Shown: one piece after another, positions 17,328-25,143 of the stretch | How the letters are laid out: every line of letters begins with the position of its first letter | How positions within the stretch are numbered: position 1 is the first letter of the stretch | Assembly: GCA_913056285.1 (NCBI GenBank) | Contig: CAJXNE010000003.1 | Location: 1 to 28,759, forward strand | Source: an uncultured Zetaproteobacteria bacterium | GTDB taxonomy: Bacteria > Pseudomonadota > Zetaproteobacteria > Mariprofundales > Mariprofundaceae | DNA: 28,759 nucleotides | Direction: 5' to 3' | Program-made: the position numbers and the translations under genes | The notes under the pieces: model-generated | What the model was told of the DNA's origin: nothing | What the model saw: only the letters and a program-made list of their open reading frames with translations | The model's database searches: none

Positions 17328-18053
17328 TTACCGGTGCTGAAAACCTTTGAGCATGGCTCTAACATCATCTGTGGCTTGCTGCAGGGCTTCCGGATTTTGG
17401 CTGGATAAACATATTTTTCCGCACGGATCAGGGCCACAGCGACCCGGATAGGAACCGATTTCGACATCGGTATATTGTTGCTGAATTTCAGTCAGTCCGG
17501 CAGCAAACAGACTTTCCGGCAACGCCACTTCAATTTCGCGGCGCTGATATGGAACGGTGCCGAAATCATCCAGAATGGAGTCCAGTTGCGAGGCGAATAT
17601 ATCCGGCACGCCAGCCAATACATATACATTCCCAATGCGTACGCCCGGTGCAATGGTTTTTTCGCAGCGAATCAGTGAGGCGGTGGCCGGAACACGGGTC
17701 ATGCGCCTGCGGCCATCATTTAGTCCTTCATTGCCGAAATATTCGGTCATGGCCTGGACAATAAATTTATGCTCAATCAGGTCGACGCCGAAGGCTCTGG
17801 CAATCGACTCCATGGTGATATCATCGTGGGTGGGGCCGATGCCGCCGGAAGTGATGACGGCGTCAAACTGCTCTCTCAAACGATTCAGTGTGGCGACAAT
17901 GGCAGAGTCCACATCGGGGACGATGGCAATTTCGGCAAGTTTGCAACCACGTTCAAACAGTTTTTGAGCCGCCAGCCATGCATTGGCTTCGCGGGTGCGT
18001 CCTGAAAGCACTTCATTGCCGATTACCAGCATGGCTGCGGTCTGGTGTTTCAT
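17328..18053 (-). CDS. CinA N-terminal (MoaB/Mog-type molybdopterin-binding) domain protein
   Basis: A 241-residue protein containing only the N-terminal domain of CinA. AAMLVIGNEVLSG starts the domain, VITSGGIGPTHDDITMESIARAF is the MoaB/Mog-like binding loop, and YVLAGVPDIFASQLD follows. Full-length CinA (about 400 residues) adds a C-terminal NMN-deamidase domain, absent here as in many stand-alone paralogues. These are usually called competence/damage-inducible protein A or molybdopterin-binding protein; the reaction, perhaps ADP-ribose or nucleotide pyrophosphate cleavage, is not certain. The gene lies between htpX and the Ysc84 gene on the same strand, with gaps of about 90-130 bp. Confidence 0.86.
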   Translation of the reverse strand: MKHQTAAMLVIGNEVLSGRTREANAWLAAQKLFERGCKLAEIAIVPDVDSAIVATLNRLREQFDAVITSGGIGPTHDDITMESIARAFGVDLIEHKFIVQAMTEYFGNEGLNDGRRRMTRVPATASLIRCEKTIAPGVRIGNVYVLAGVPDIFASQLDSILDDFGTVPYQRREIEVALPESLFAAGLTEIQQQYTDVEIGSYPGRCGPDPCGKICLSSQNPEALQQATDDVRAMLKGFQHR

Positions 18054-18185
18054 GCTGACAATGTCAGGTGTGAGGCGTCAGGAGTCAAGGGTTTCAATGC
18101 GTGTGTAACACATCAAACGTGAGGGGCGCTTCCCGATAGCTGACGCCAAACTCCGCATAGCCGGAACGGATAAGGGACGAATGCC

Positions 18186-19121
18186 TTACTGCCTGGGCAA
18201 CGCCCTGAGTGCCGCAATGCGCGCTTCGGTGGACGGGTGAGAGGCGAACAGATGCATCAGGCCGCTGGATTTGCCATGTATTTTCATGGTCGCCAGCGCA
18301 TCTTTCGGCGCCAATACGGATTGCTCTTCTTCGTCAAGCGGCGCGGACTGATGCGCCAGATACTCGATTTTCTGCAAGGCCCGGATCATGTTTTCAGCGC
18401 CGTAGGCATTGGCGGCGTATGCGTCAGCCTTGAATTCGCGACGCCGTGAGTGCCACATCACCACAATCATGGCCAGAACCGAGAACAGGATTTGTAGCAC
18501 CATGTCCACGACAAAATACAACATGTAATTCATTTCACCGTCACGCGAACCGGCGCTGGCCACCAGCCGGGCAATCATGCTGGCCAGAAAATAGACAAAG
18601 GTATTCATCAGGCCCTGCAACAGCGTCGTGGCAACCATATCGCCATTGGATACATGACCCATTTCATGCGCCAGCACCGATTTCAGCTCGCTATCGGACA
18701 GAGCCATGGCCAGCCCGGAAGATACGGCGACCATGGATTTATTGCGGGTCGGCCCGGTGGCAAAGGCGTTGGGCGCATCATCCCAGTACACCCACACTTC
18801 CGGCATCTTGATGCCGGCGCGCTGTGACAATTCCCGCACCGCGTTGTAAACCAGTTTTTCTTTGGCTGTTGTCGGATTGATGACCTGTTGCATTTTATAC
18901 ATCCGCTTGGCCATCGGCTTGGACATCCATAATGAAATGAAGGCGCCGCCGAAGCCGAACACCATGGCCCAGGCGAACTGGGCGGTGGCGAACGAGCCGC
19001 GCACATCGATGCCGAATGCAGGCAGAATAAAGTTGATGATGATATTGCCGGAAATCGCCAGCGTCAGAAACACCAGCAGATTGGTGACAATTAGCATGAA
19101 GATGCCCTTGAAACTGCGCAT
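18186..19121 (-). CDS. htpX: HtpX, membrane zinc metalloprotease
   Basis: A 311-residue integral membrane M48 peptidase involved in quality control of inner-membrane proteins. Two hydrophobic segments lie near residues 7-35 and 46-65, followed by the zinc motif H152-E-x-x-H156 in LAHEMGHVSNGD, two more membrane segments, and REFKADAYAA carrying the third ligand. The frame stays open for another 78 codons upstream, but AGGAG six bases before the ATG at 19121 and the MRSFKGIFML start decide the call. A heat-shock promoter lies just upstream (19151-19179), divergent from lon. This matches the known regulation of htpX as a heat-shock or envelope-stress gene. Confidence 0.94.
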   Translation of the reverse strand: MRSFKGIFMLIVTNLLVFLTLAISGNIIINFILPAFGIDVRGSFATAQFAWAMVFGFGGAFISLWMSKPMAKRMYKMQQVINPTTAKEKLVYNAVRELSQRAGIKMPEVWVYWDDAPNAFATGPTRNKSMVAVSSGLAMALSDSELKSVLAHEMGHVSNGDMVATTLLQGLMNTFVYFLASMIARLVASAGSRDGEMNYMLYFVVDMVLQILFSVLAMIVVMWHSRRREFKADAYAANAYGAENMIRALQKIEYLAHQSAPLDEEEQSVLAPKDALATMKIHGKSSGLMHLFASHPSTEARIAALRALPRQ

Positions 19122-19150
19122 GAAAAACTCCTGTGACTGTAGTGAAGCAA

Positions 19151-19179
19151 ATATGGGGAGGCGAGTATGCAAATTCAAG
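19151..19179 (-). promoter_or_regulatory. Sigma-32-type promoter for htpX
   Basis: On the - strand, CTTGAAT (19173-19179) and CCCCATAT (19151-19158) are separated by 14 bases. This closely matches the heat-shock consensus of CTTGAAA, 13-15 bases, CCCCATnT. Transcription would start about 20-25 bases before the htpX ATG and leave the AGGAG site in the leader. Confidence 0.72.
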
Positions 19180-19187
19180 CCTTGAAT
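19173..19187. promoter_or_regulatory. Back-to-back CTTGAAT inverted repeat between htpX and lon
   Basis: ATTCAAG-C-CTTGAAT is a perfect 7-bp inverted repeat. The left half is the -35 box of the htpX promoter. The right half (19181-19187) could be a -35 for lon, but its -10 position reads GCCTTAAA, a poor match, and would start transcription almost at the lon ATG. A perfect CTTGAAA at 19107-19113 (+ strand, inside htpX) is an alternative -35 for lon, also with a poor -10. Which one drives lon is unclear. Confidence 0.4.
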
Positions 19188-19216
19188 TCGCATGAAGAAT
19201 GCCTTAAAAAGAGCTA

Positions 19217-21667
19217 ATGAGTTCAGATACGATCCACGACCCCGAAATCCTCGATGAAAATAGCGCTGCAGATGCCAGCAAAGAAGCGCAACTGGTACGT
19301 GCGGAGGAAGTGCTACCGGAGCAGTTGACGCTGCTTCCCCTGTCCAACCGGCCATTGTTTCCTGGCCTGGTCGTGCCGTTGGTGTATGAAGGCGACGAGA
19401 TGGGCGAAATTGTCCGCAATCTGGCCGCCAGCCATGAACAACATGTCGGGCTGGTGCTGGTGCGCGATGAAGATGCGCCTTATGCGCCGGAAAATTTATA
19501 TGAAGTCGGCGTGGTGGCGCGCATTGCCAAGGCAGTGGAAATTGAAGGTCATGGCCTGCATCTGGTGGTGGAGTGCGTGCGACGATTCCAGATTGAAGGA
19601 TTCCTGACCAGCGAAAATCCGATTCGCGTGATGGCGCATTACAGGCCGGAAACCAGCTATGAAGATAATATCACACTGCGCGCCTATACCGTCGCGGTGG
19701 TTAATACGATCAAGGAACTACTCAAACACAACCCGCTGTATGAAGAAGAGTTGCGCATGTTTGCGTCGCGCTTTGATGTGAATGAGCCGAACCGACTGGC
19801 TGATTTTGCTGCCAGCCTGACGACGGCCAGCCGCGAAGATTTGCAAGATATTCTGGAAACGCACCCTATCTTCGATCGGCTGAAAAAAGTGGTGTCACTG
19901 CTTAATCGGGAACTCAATGTCAGCAAGGTGCAAACCAAAATTCGCGAGAATATCGATGAACGGATATCCGAACAGCAGCGGCGATTCTTTTTGCACGAAC
20001 AATTGCAGGAAATTCAGCGCGAGCTCGGCCTGAATGAAGACCCGCAGGAAAAAGAAGCTGAAGATTTCCGCAAAAAAGCAAAAAAGCTGAAATTTAGCGA
20101 AGAGGCGCAAGCTGCTTTTGACGAGGAACTGAACAAGCTGTCAATGATGGACACGTCCTCACCGGAATACAGCGTCACGCGCAATTATCTGGACTGGCTG
20201 ACTTGTTTGCCCTGGGGCAAGACTTGCCGCGAACGTTACAACCTGAACAGCGCCGCCCGCGCTCTGAATAAGCATCATTCCGGCCTCAACGATGTGAAAG
20301 ATCGCATTCTGGAATTTATTGCCGTCGGTGCGCGTAAAAAAGCGGTTGGCGGCTCGATTATCCTGTTTGTTGGCCCGCCGGGCGTGGGCAAGACTTCACT
20401 CGGCAAGGCTATCGCCGAAGCGGTCAATCGCCCGTTTTACCGTTTCTCTGTTGGCGGCATGCGTGATGAGGCTGAAATCAAGGGGCATCGCCGCACCTAT
20501 ATCGGCGCCATGCCGGGCAAGATTGTGCAGGCGCTCAAACGCGTTGAAGTGGCCAATCCCGTGGTGATGATTGATGAGGTGGACAAAATCGGTTCTGATT
20601 TTCGTGGCGATCCGGCCTCTGCCCTGCTGGAAGTGCTCGATCCGGAACAAAATGCCGATTTCATGGATCATTATCTGGATGTGCGTTTCGATTTGTCGCA
20701 GGTGTTGTTTCTGCTCACTGCCAATCAGCTGGACACCGTACCGCGTCCGCTGCTGGACCGGGCTGAAATCATTCGCCTGCCCGGCTATATGATCAGTGAA
20801 AAAGTAGAAATTGGCCGCAAGCATCTATGGCCGAACCAGTTAAAGGAGCATGCGCTGACGCGCAGCGATGTATCGCTGACCAAGGCGGTGATTCAACACC
20901 TGGTCGAAGATTATGCGCGTGAACCGGGTGTGCGCCGACTTGAAGGTTTGATGAAAAAAATTCTGCGCAAGGTGGCCCGTAAACTGGCAGAAACAAGCGC
21001 TGGGAAAACTGATGCGGAAGCGGTGACAACGCCGATGCGCATCGGTGTATCCGATCTCGCCGCTTATATCGGCAAGCCGCGCTTTCGCGAGCAGGCTATC
21101 AATCAGGGCGTCGGCTTATCGACCGGTTTGGCATGGACAGCCATGGGCGGCACGACATTAACGCTGGAAGCGACTGTGGTGCACCGTGATCGGCGCGGCA
21201 TGAAAATCACCGGCCAGTTGGGCAAGGTCATGCAGGAATCATCGGAAATCGCTTATTCGTATATCACTGCTAATCTGGCGCGGTTCGGTGCGGATGCTGA
21301 TTTTTTCGACAAGGCGTTTGTGCACATCCATGTGCCGGAAGGCGCAGTACCCAAAGACGGCCCATCTGCCGGTTGCGCCATGGCGACGGCGTTGTTATCG
21401 CTGGCGCTCGGCAAAGCGCCCGTCCGCATCGCCATGACCGGCGAATTGACGTTAACCGGTGATGTATTGCCGATTGGTGGCGAACGCGAAAAACTGCTGG
21501 CGGCCAAACGCCTCGGCATCAACGAAGTGATTCTGCCTGCTGCGAATGAAGTGGATGTGGGTGAATTGCCGGACAGCGTTTGTGAGGGCCTGGTGATTCA
21601 CTACGCCAAGCATTTCAGGGACGTGGCGAAACTGATGTTTGATATCCGCATGAAACCGGCGAAATAG
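19217..21667 (+). CDS. lon: Lon, ATP-dependent serine protease
   Basis: An 816-residue AAA+ protease that degrades damaged and regulatory proteins in the cytosol. It has an N-terminal substrate-binding domain (about 35-230), a coiled-coil stretch near 235-290, and an AAA+ module with Walker A GPPGVGKT at 386-393 (K392) and Walker B PVVMIDEVDKIG. The C-terminal protease domain has the Ser-Lys dyad S717 (PKDGPSAG) and K759 (GGEREKLLAAKR). The usual GGLKEK motif reads GGEREK here, but the catalytic Lys is kept. It is slightly longer than E. coli Lon because of extra N-terminal residues. The ATG at 19217 has only a weak GAG upstream. It is divergent from htpX across a heat-shock promoter region. 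Confidence 0.96.
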   Translation: MSSDTIHDPEILDENSAADASKEAQLVRAEEVLPEQLTLLPLSNRPLFPGLVVPLVYEGDEMGEIVRNLAASHEQHVGLVLVRDEDAPYAPENLYEVGVVARIAKAVEIEGHGLHLVVECVRRFQIEGFLTSENPIRVMAHYRPETSYEDNITLRAYTVAVVNTIKELLKHNPLYEEELRMFASRFDVNEPNRLADFAASLTTASREDLQDILETHPIFDRLKKVVSLLNRELNVSKVQTKIRENIDERISEQQRRFFLHEQLQEIQRELGLNEDPQEKEAEDFRKKAKKLKFSEEAQAAFDEELNKLSMMDTSSPEYSVTRNYLDWLTCLPWGKTCRERYNLNSAARALNKHHSGLNDVKDRILEFIAVGARKKAVGGSIILFVGPPGVGKTSLGKAIAEAVNRPFYRFSVGGMRDEAEIKGHRRTYIGAMPGKIVQALKRVEVANPVVMIDEVDKIGSDFRGDPASALLEVLDPEQNADFMDHYLDVRFDLSQVLFLLTANQLDTVPRPLLDRAEIIRLPGYMISEKVEIGRKHLWPNQLKEHALTRSDVSLTKAVIQHLVEDYAREPGVRRLEGLMKKILRKVARKLAETSAGKTDAEAVTTPMRIGVSDLAAYIGKPRFREQAINQGVGLSTGLAWTAMGGTTLTLEATVVHRDRRGMKITGQLGKVMQESSEIAYSYITANLARFGADADFFDKAFVHIHVPEGAVPKDGPSAGCAMATALLSLALGKAPVRIAMTGELTLTGDVLPIGGEREKLLAAKRLGINEVILPAANEVDVGELPDSVCEGLVIHYAKHFRDVAKLMFDIRMKPAK

Positions 21668-21708
21668 TTGTTGAATCTGCATGAAACAGTAGCAGTAACA
21701 GGAAACCT

Positions 21709-21732
21709 TTTACCGCAAAAGCCGCGAAGGTA
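21709..21732 (+). repeat. Copy of a dispersed TTTACC..AAGGTA-type sequence
   Basis: This lies in the short gap between lon and the aldolase gene, about 20 bases ahead of the ATG. It resembles the inverted-orientation segment at 4206-4228: both begin TTTACC, have a purine/C core and end AAGGTA. The flanking CCTTT and CAAAGG can also pair, so the leader of the aldolase mRNA may fold here. Confidence 0.35.
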
Positions 21733-21750
21733 GGCAAAGGAAAAACACAG

Positions 21751-23721
21751 ATGAAGAGTTTATGGGATGAACAACAGGCCGCTGAGCTAGGCGATGATTT
21801 GCTGGCTGTGCGCGTCTATACCTCGCGATTGCTGGGGCGCGAGCCGTCATTGGTATTGCATGGCGGTGGCAATACGTCGGTGAAGGCGCGTGTGGAGAAT
21901 CTGTTCGGGGAAGCCGAGTCGGTACTGTATGTGAAAGGCAGCGGCTGGGATCTGGCAAGCATCGAAAAACCCGGCTTTGCGCCGGTGCGCCTCGATGTGT
22001 TGCATAAAATGGCGCGGTTGGAGTCGCTCAATGATTCCGATATGGTCAATGCTCAGCGCGCCGCCATGCTTGATCCGAACGCGCCCAATCCGTCGGTGGA
22101 AGCGATTTTACATGCCATTATCCCGTTTGCTTTTGTCGACCACACCCATGCCGATGCGGTGGTGACGATCAGCAATACGGCTGATGGCGAAGCGCGCCTC
22201 AGAGAAATTTACGGCGATGATGTGTTGATCCTGCCTTATATTATGCCGGGCTTTATTCTGGCCAGACAAGTGTATGAAAAAACAGCCGGCATCGACTGGT
22301 CAAAACTCACAGGTATCGTGTTAATGCATCACGGCCTGTTTACCTTTGCCGATGACGGTCAGGAAAGTTACGAAAACATGATTGATCTGGTCAGCAAAGC
22401 GGAAGCATTTCTGAATGAGCGCGCCCCCGTTAAACCGGCCACATCTACGTCTGCTTCAATCAATCTGAAGCAACTGGCCGCCATGCGCCGCTGTGTTTCT
22501 GCTGCACGTGGCGTCCCCGTACTGGCACAGCTGGATAGTGAAGCCGATGCGGTTGATTTTTCAGCCCGGCCAGATGTGGCGGAGATTGCTTGTCGCGGAC
22601 CGTTGACGCCCGATCATGTGATTCGCACCAAGCGCATCGCCATGATCGTTGGCGATGATGCAGAAGCATCTGTCTCTGCATTTTCAGAGGATTATCACAG
22701 TTATTTCAAGCGCAATCATAATGGCGCTTTAACCTGTCTTGATCCGGCGCCGCGCTGGGGACTGTGGCCAAGGCGCGGGGCGCTGTCTTTTGGAACCACG
22801 CCGGGTGAATGTCGGATCATTGCCGATATCAGCCGCCATACAATGCAAGCCATTGCTCGCGCCGAAGCGCTGGGCGGATGGAAAACCTTACCCGAAACAG
22901 ATATTTTCGAACTCGAATACTGGGAACTGGAGCAAGCCAAGTTGAAAAAAGGTGGCACTGTTCCCGAATTCCAAGGCAAAATAGCGTTGGTGACAGGCGC
23001 CGCCAGCGGTATTGGCGCTGCCTGTGTGGAATCACTACTGGCGCGCGGGGCGGTGGTCGCTGCACTGGATATCAATGCCGCCATTACTACCCGATTCCCG
23101 GCGGCTTCGGTGCTCGGCATTGTTTGCGATATGACAGACCCGGATGCCATAAGGCGTGCAGTGGAAGCCTGCATCCATCGCTTCGGCGGGCTCGATATCA
23201 TTGTGAGCAATGCCGGTGTTTTTCCGGCCAGTAATCGTATTGAGCAGATGGATGCCGACCTCTGGCAACAAAGCATGTTGCTCAATCTCACCAGTCACCA
23301 GCGTTTGATGCAGGAAACGATTCCCTATCTGAAGCTCGGGATTGACCCTGCCATGGTCATCATCGCCTCCAAGAATGTGCCGGCACCCGGACCCGGCGCA
23401 GCCGCCTACTCGGCAGCCAAAGCAGGCCTGACCCAGTTGGCGCGCGTGGCAGCGCTGGAATTGGGTGGTGATGGCATCCGGGTGAATGTTTTGCATCCCA
23501 ATGCTGTATTCGACACTGCTATCTGGACCGATGAGGTGCTGCAAAAACGCGCTGCCAGTTACGGCCTCAGCGTACAGGATTACAAAACCAATAATGTTTT
23601 GAAACGTGAAGTGCGTTCCACACATGTTGCCGAACTGGCCTCGGCCATGGCTGGTAATGTGTTTGCCTGCACTACCGGCGCACAATTGCCGGTCGATGGC
23701 GGCAACGAGCGCGTGGTTTGA
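21751..23721 (+). CDS. Bifunctional class II aldolase / short-chain dehydrogenase
   Basis: A 656-residue fusion. Residues about 15-230 form a class II (zinc) aldolase/epimerase domain with H131-T-H133 in DHTHADAVV and H194 in LMHHGLFTF as metal ligands. A linker of about 150 residues follows. Residues about 405-656 are a short-chain dehydrogenase with TGAASGIG (415-422), SNAG, and catalytic S540, Y553 and K557 in YSAAK. The architecture resembles RhaEW-type proteins, which split a ketose phosphate and oxidise the aldehyde product, as in rhamnose or fucose breakdown. No sugar kinase, isomerase or transporter is adjacent, so the substrate is open. The ATG has AAAGGA about 8 bases upstream. Confidence 0.88.
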   Translation: MKSLWDEQQAAELGDDLLAVRVYTSRLLGREPSLVLHGGGNTSVKARVENLFGEAESVLYVKGSGWDLASIEKPGFAPVRLDVLHKMARLESLNDSDMVNAQRAAMLDPNAPNPSVEAILHAIIPFAFVDHTHADAVVTISNTADGEARLREIYGDDVLILPYIMPGFILARQVYEKTAGIDWSKLTGIVLMHHGLFTFADDGQESYENMIDLVSKAEAFLNERAPVKPATSTSASINLKQLAAMRRCVSAARGVPVLAQLDSEADAVDFSARPDVAEIACRGPLTPDHVIRTKRIAMIVGDDAEASVSAFSEDYHSYFKRNHNGALTCLDPAPRWGLWPRRGALSFGTTPGECRIIADISRHTMQAIARAEALGGWKTLPETDIFELEYWELEQAKLKKGGTVPEFQGKIALVTGAASGIGAACVESLLARGAVVAALDINAAITTRFPAASVLGIVCDMTDPDAIRRAVEACIHRFGGLDIIVSNAGVFPASNRIEQMDADLWQQSMLLNLTSHQRLMQETIPYLKLGIDPAMVIIASKNVPAPGPGAAAYSAAKAGLTQLARVAALELGGDGIRVNVLHPNAVFDTAIWTDEVLQKRAASYGLSVQDYKTNNVLKREVRSTHVAELASAMAGNVFACTTGAQLPVDGGNERVV

Positions 23722-23758
23722 TGGGATTTGATGGCAATGGTCAGATGCAGGTGATCTG

Positions 23759-24193
23759 ATGCTTACCAAACCCGTAGCAGCACGTTATAGTGCATGCATG
23801 CGATTTTTTCTGGTTTTCTCTTTCAGTCTGCTGCTCTTCTCGCCAACGTTGTCGATGGCGGAAGATGATGTATTACCGCCGCCGAGCGTGGATACATCGG
23901 ATGGTCAAGCTGCTGATGACGCATCTACGGATGAACACGCGCCCAACCTGGCAGATGAACTCAAGGCGCCCGATGCCGACAGTAATGTCGATGTGCGTTC
24001 CTACAAGCGCAAGGATGGCGCTAAGGTAACCGAATATTCCCTGAATGGTCAGATTTATGAAATCAAGGTCCAGCCGACCGGTGGTTTGCCAGCCTATTAT
24101 CTGTATCGCAACAAAGCCGGGCATTTCGAACGTCGCCGCCCCGGTGGCCAGCCTTATGTGACACCTCCAAGCTGGATCCTGAAAAAATTCTGA
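23759..24193 (+). CDS. DUF2782 family exported protein
   Basis: A 144-residue protein. A hydrophobic stretch RFFLVFSFSLLLFSPTLSMA followed by AEDD looks like a Sec signal peptide. An acidic linker rich in D, P and S follows. The C-terminal domain begins RSYKRKDGAKVTEYSLNG and continues IYEIKVQPTGGLPAYYL, typical of the DUF2782 family of small periplasmic proteins in gammaproteobacteria. No function is known. The ATG at 23759 has AGGTGA about 5 bases before it. An internal ATG at 23798 gives a shorter, equally good signal peptide. It starts 37 bp after the aldolase gene and is followed within 3 bp by the TenI-like gene, so it is probably in one transcript with both. Confidence 0.82.
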   Translation: MLTKPVAARYSACMRFFLVFSFSLLLFSPTLSMAEDDVLPPPSVDTSDGQAADDASTDEHAPNLADELKAPDADSNVDVRSYKRKDGAKVTEYSLNGQIYEIKVQPTGGLPAYYLYRNKAGHFERRRPGGQPYVTPPSWILKKF

Positions 24194-24196
24194 TGC

Positions 24197-24856
24197 ATGC
24201 AGCTTAGCCCTAACGGGCATGGATTCATGTTAAACAGCGTACCGCGGCTTATCCTGATCACCGACACAACCCGTTTTTCAGGAGAGTTATTTTTCTCTGC
24301 CGTACAGCAAGCTTTGCGCGGTGGCGTGGATACGGTGTTGATTCGCGAAAAACACCTTACTTCAGCCAAATTGCTGGCCCTTGCAGCCCGACTTCGACAA
24401 ATGACGCAAGATGCCCATGCCCGCCTGATTATTCATACGCAGGCCGATATCGCTTGCGCCGTTGATGCCGATGGCATTCACCTGTCCAGCGCGGATATCG
24501 CTGCCGTTGCCAGTATTCGACAATGGATGAATGATCCGGGCAAAACTGTGTCCGTGTCATGTCACAATGCCGAAGAACTACAGCAAGCGAATGTGTATGG
24601 CGCTGATTTCGCGCTGCTCTCGCCGGTGTTTCCAACAGCCAGCCATCCTGGCGCTGCGCATCTGGGTGTTGAGATATTTCAGAAACTTGCATCGAAGGCA
24701 GCGCTTCCCGTACTGGCGCTCGGAGGCATTGATACGAACAATTGCCATAGGCTTGAGGGGCATGGTATGGCTGTCATCAGCGCATTGCTTGATGCCAAAA
24801 ATCCTGAGTTGGCGGCGCAGCGGCTATATATAGCCGCGACAGGAGATATCGGGTGA
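24197..24856 (+). CDS. TenI/ThiE-like thiamine phosphate synthase-family protein
   Basis: A 219-residue (beta/alpha)8 protein of the TMP synthase/TenI family: LILITDTTR, VDTVLIREKHLTSAKLL, DGIHLSSADI, SCHNAEEL, LLSPVFPTASHPGA and LALGGI. The SCHN and SPVFPTASHPGA forms are those of the domain usually fused to the C-terminus of MutT/Nudix hydrolases in gammaproteobacteria; here it stands alone. The ND pair that binds metal in true ThiE (as in IINDRVDIA) reads HT (IIHTQADIA), so synthase activity is doubtful. The start may be 24197 or the ATG at 24227 (MLNSVPRL); neither has a clear ribosome site. It overlaps sixA by 4 bp. No other thiamine gene is nearby. Confidence 0.8.
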   Translation: MQLSPNGHGFMLNSVPRLILITDTTRFSGELFFSAVQQALRGGVDTVLIREKHLTSAKLLALAARLRQMTQDAHARLIIHTQADIACAVDADGIHLSSADIAAVASIRQWMNDPGKTVSVSCHNAEELQQANVYGADFALLSPVFPTASHPGAAHLGVEIFQKLASKAALPVLALGGIDTNNCHRLEGHGMAVISALLDAKNPELAAQRLYIAATGDIG

Positions 24857-25055
24857 AAACACTGATTCTGATTCGACATGCGAAATCCGGCTGGCATGAG
24901 TCCGGAAGCACGGATTTCGAACGCAGCCTGAACCATCGCGGCCTGAAAGATGGGCCAATGATGGGGCGCAGGTTGGCGGCTCGGCTGGATACCGGTAACT
25001 TGAAGCTGGACGGTTTTTTTTGCAGTGCTGCCCGCAGAGCAGCTAGTGCAGCATG
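24853..25055 (+). pseudogene. sixA: sixA, phosphohistidine phosphatase, truncated by an IS
   Basis: The N-terminal part of a SixA-type histidine phosphatase: LILIRHAKSGWHESG carries the RHA catalytic motif, then DFERSLNHRGLKD, MGRRLAARL and FFCSAARRAAS. SixA is about 160 residues and removes phosphate from phosphohistidine, for example on the nitrogen-related PTS protein NPr. Only about 67 codons remain. The reading frame runs into the IS end and stops at a TAA (25063-25065) inside it, so the second half with the other catalytic His is missing. The GTG start overlaps the upstream stop (GTGA) and has AGGAG seven bases before it, so this was a normal gene of the operon until the insertion. Confidence 0.85.
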
Positions 25056-25075
25056 TCTTCTGTAAAAGTGAGAAT

Positions 25076-25131
25076 CTTCTCTAGCTGAGAAGGGGCCATC
25101 GGGCAGACTTTGGTTTTTCCACAAACTAAAG
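25076..25131 (+). other. Two hairpins in the IS leader ahead of the transposase
   Basis: Hairpin 1 is CTTCTC-tagct-GAGAAG (25076-25081 and 25087-25092). Hairpin 2 is CTTTGGTTT-ttccac-AAACTAAAG (25108-25116 and 25123-25131), a nine-pair stem with one G-U pair in RNA. Hairpin 2 ends exactly where the ribosome site AAGGAAG of the transposase begins. Both could limit transposase translation from read-through mRNA. Confidence 0.5.
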
Positions 25132-25143
25132 AAAGGAAGTCCG

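Noticed and set aside
17255..17467. A 70-codon open frame on the - strand at the end of the CinA-like gene
   Set aside because: It overlaps the CinA-like gene in another frame and has no motif; a shadow frame.
19122..19355. Extension of htpX by 78 codons
   Set aside because: The extension would run through the htpX promoter and into lon; AGGAG before the ATG at 19121 and the normal HtpX N-terminus decide the start.
22716..23769. Long - strand open frames under the aldolase/dehydrogenase gene
   Set aside because: The + strand protein has two complete active sites; the antisense frames match nothing.
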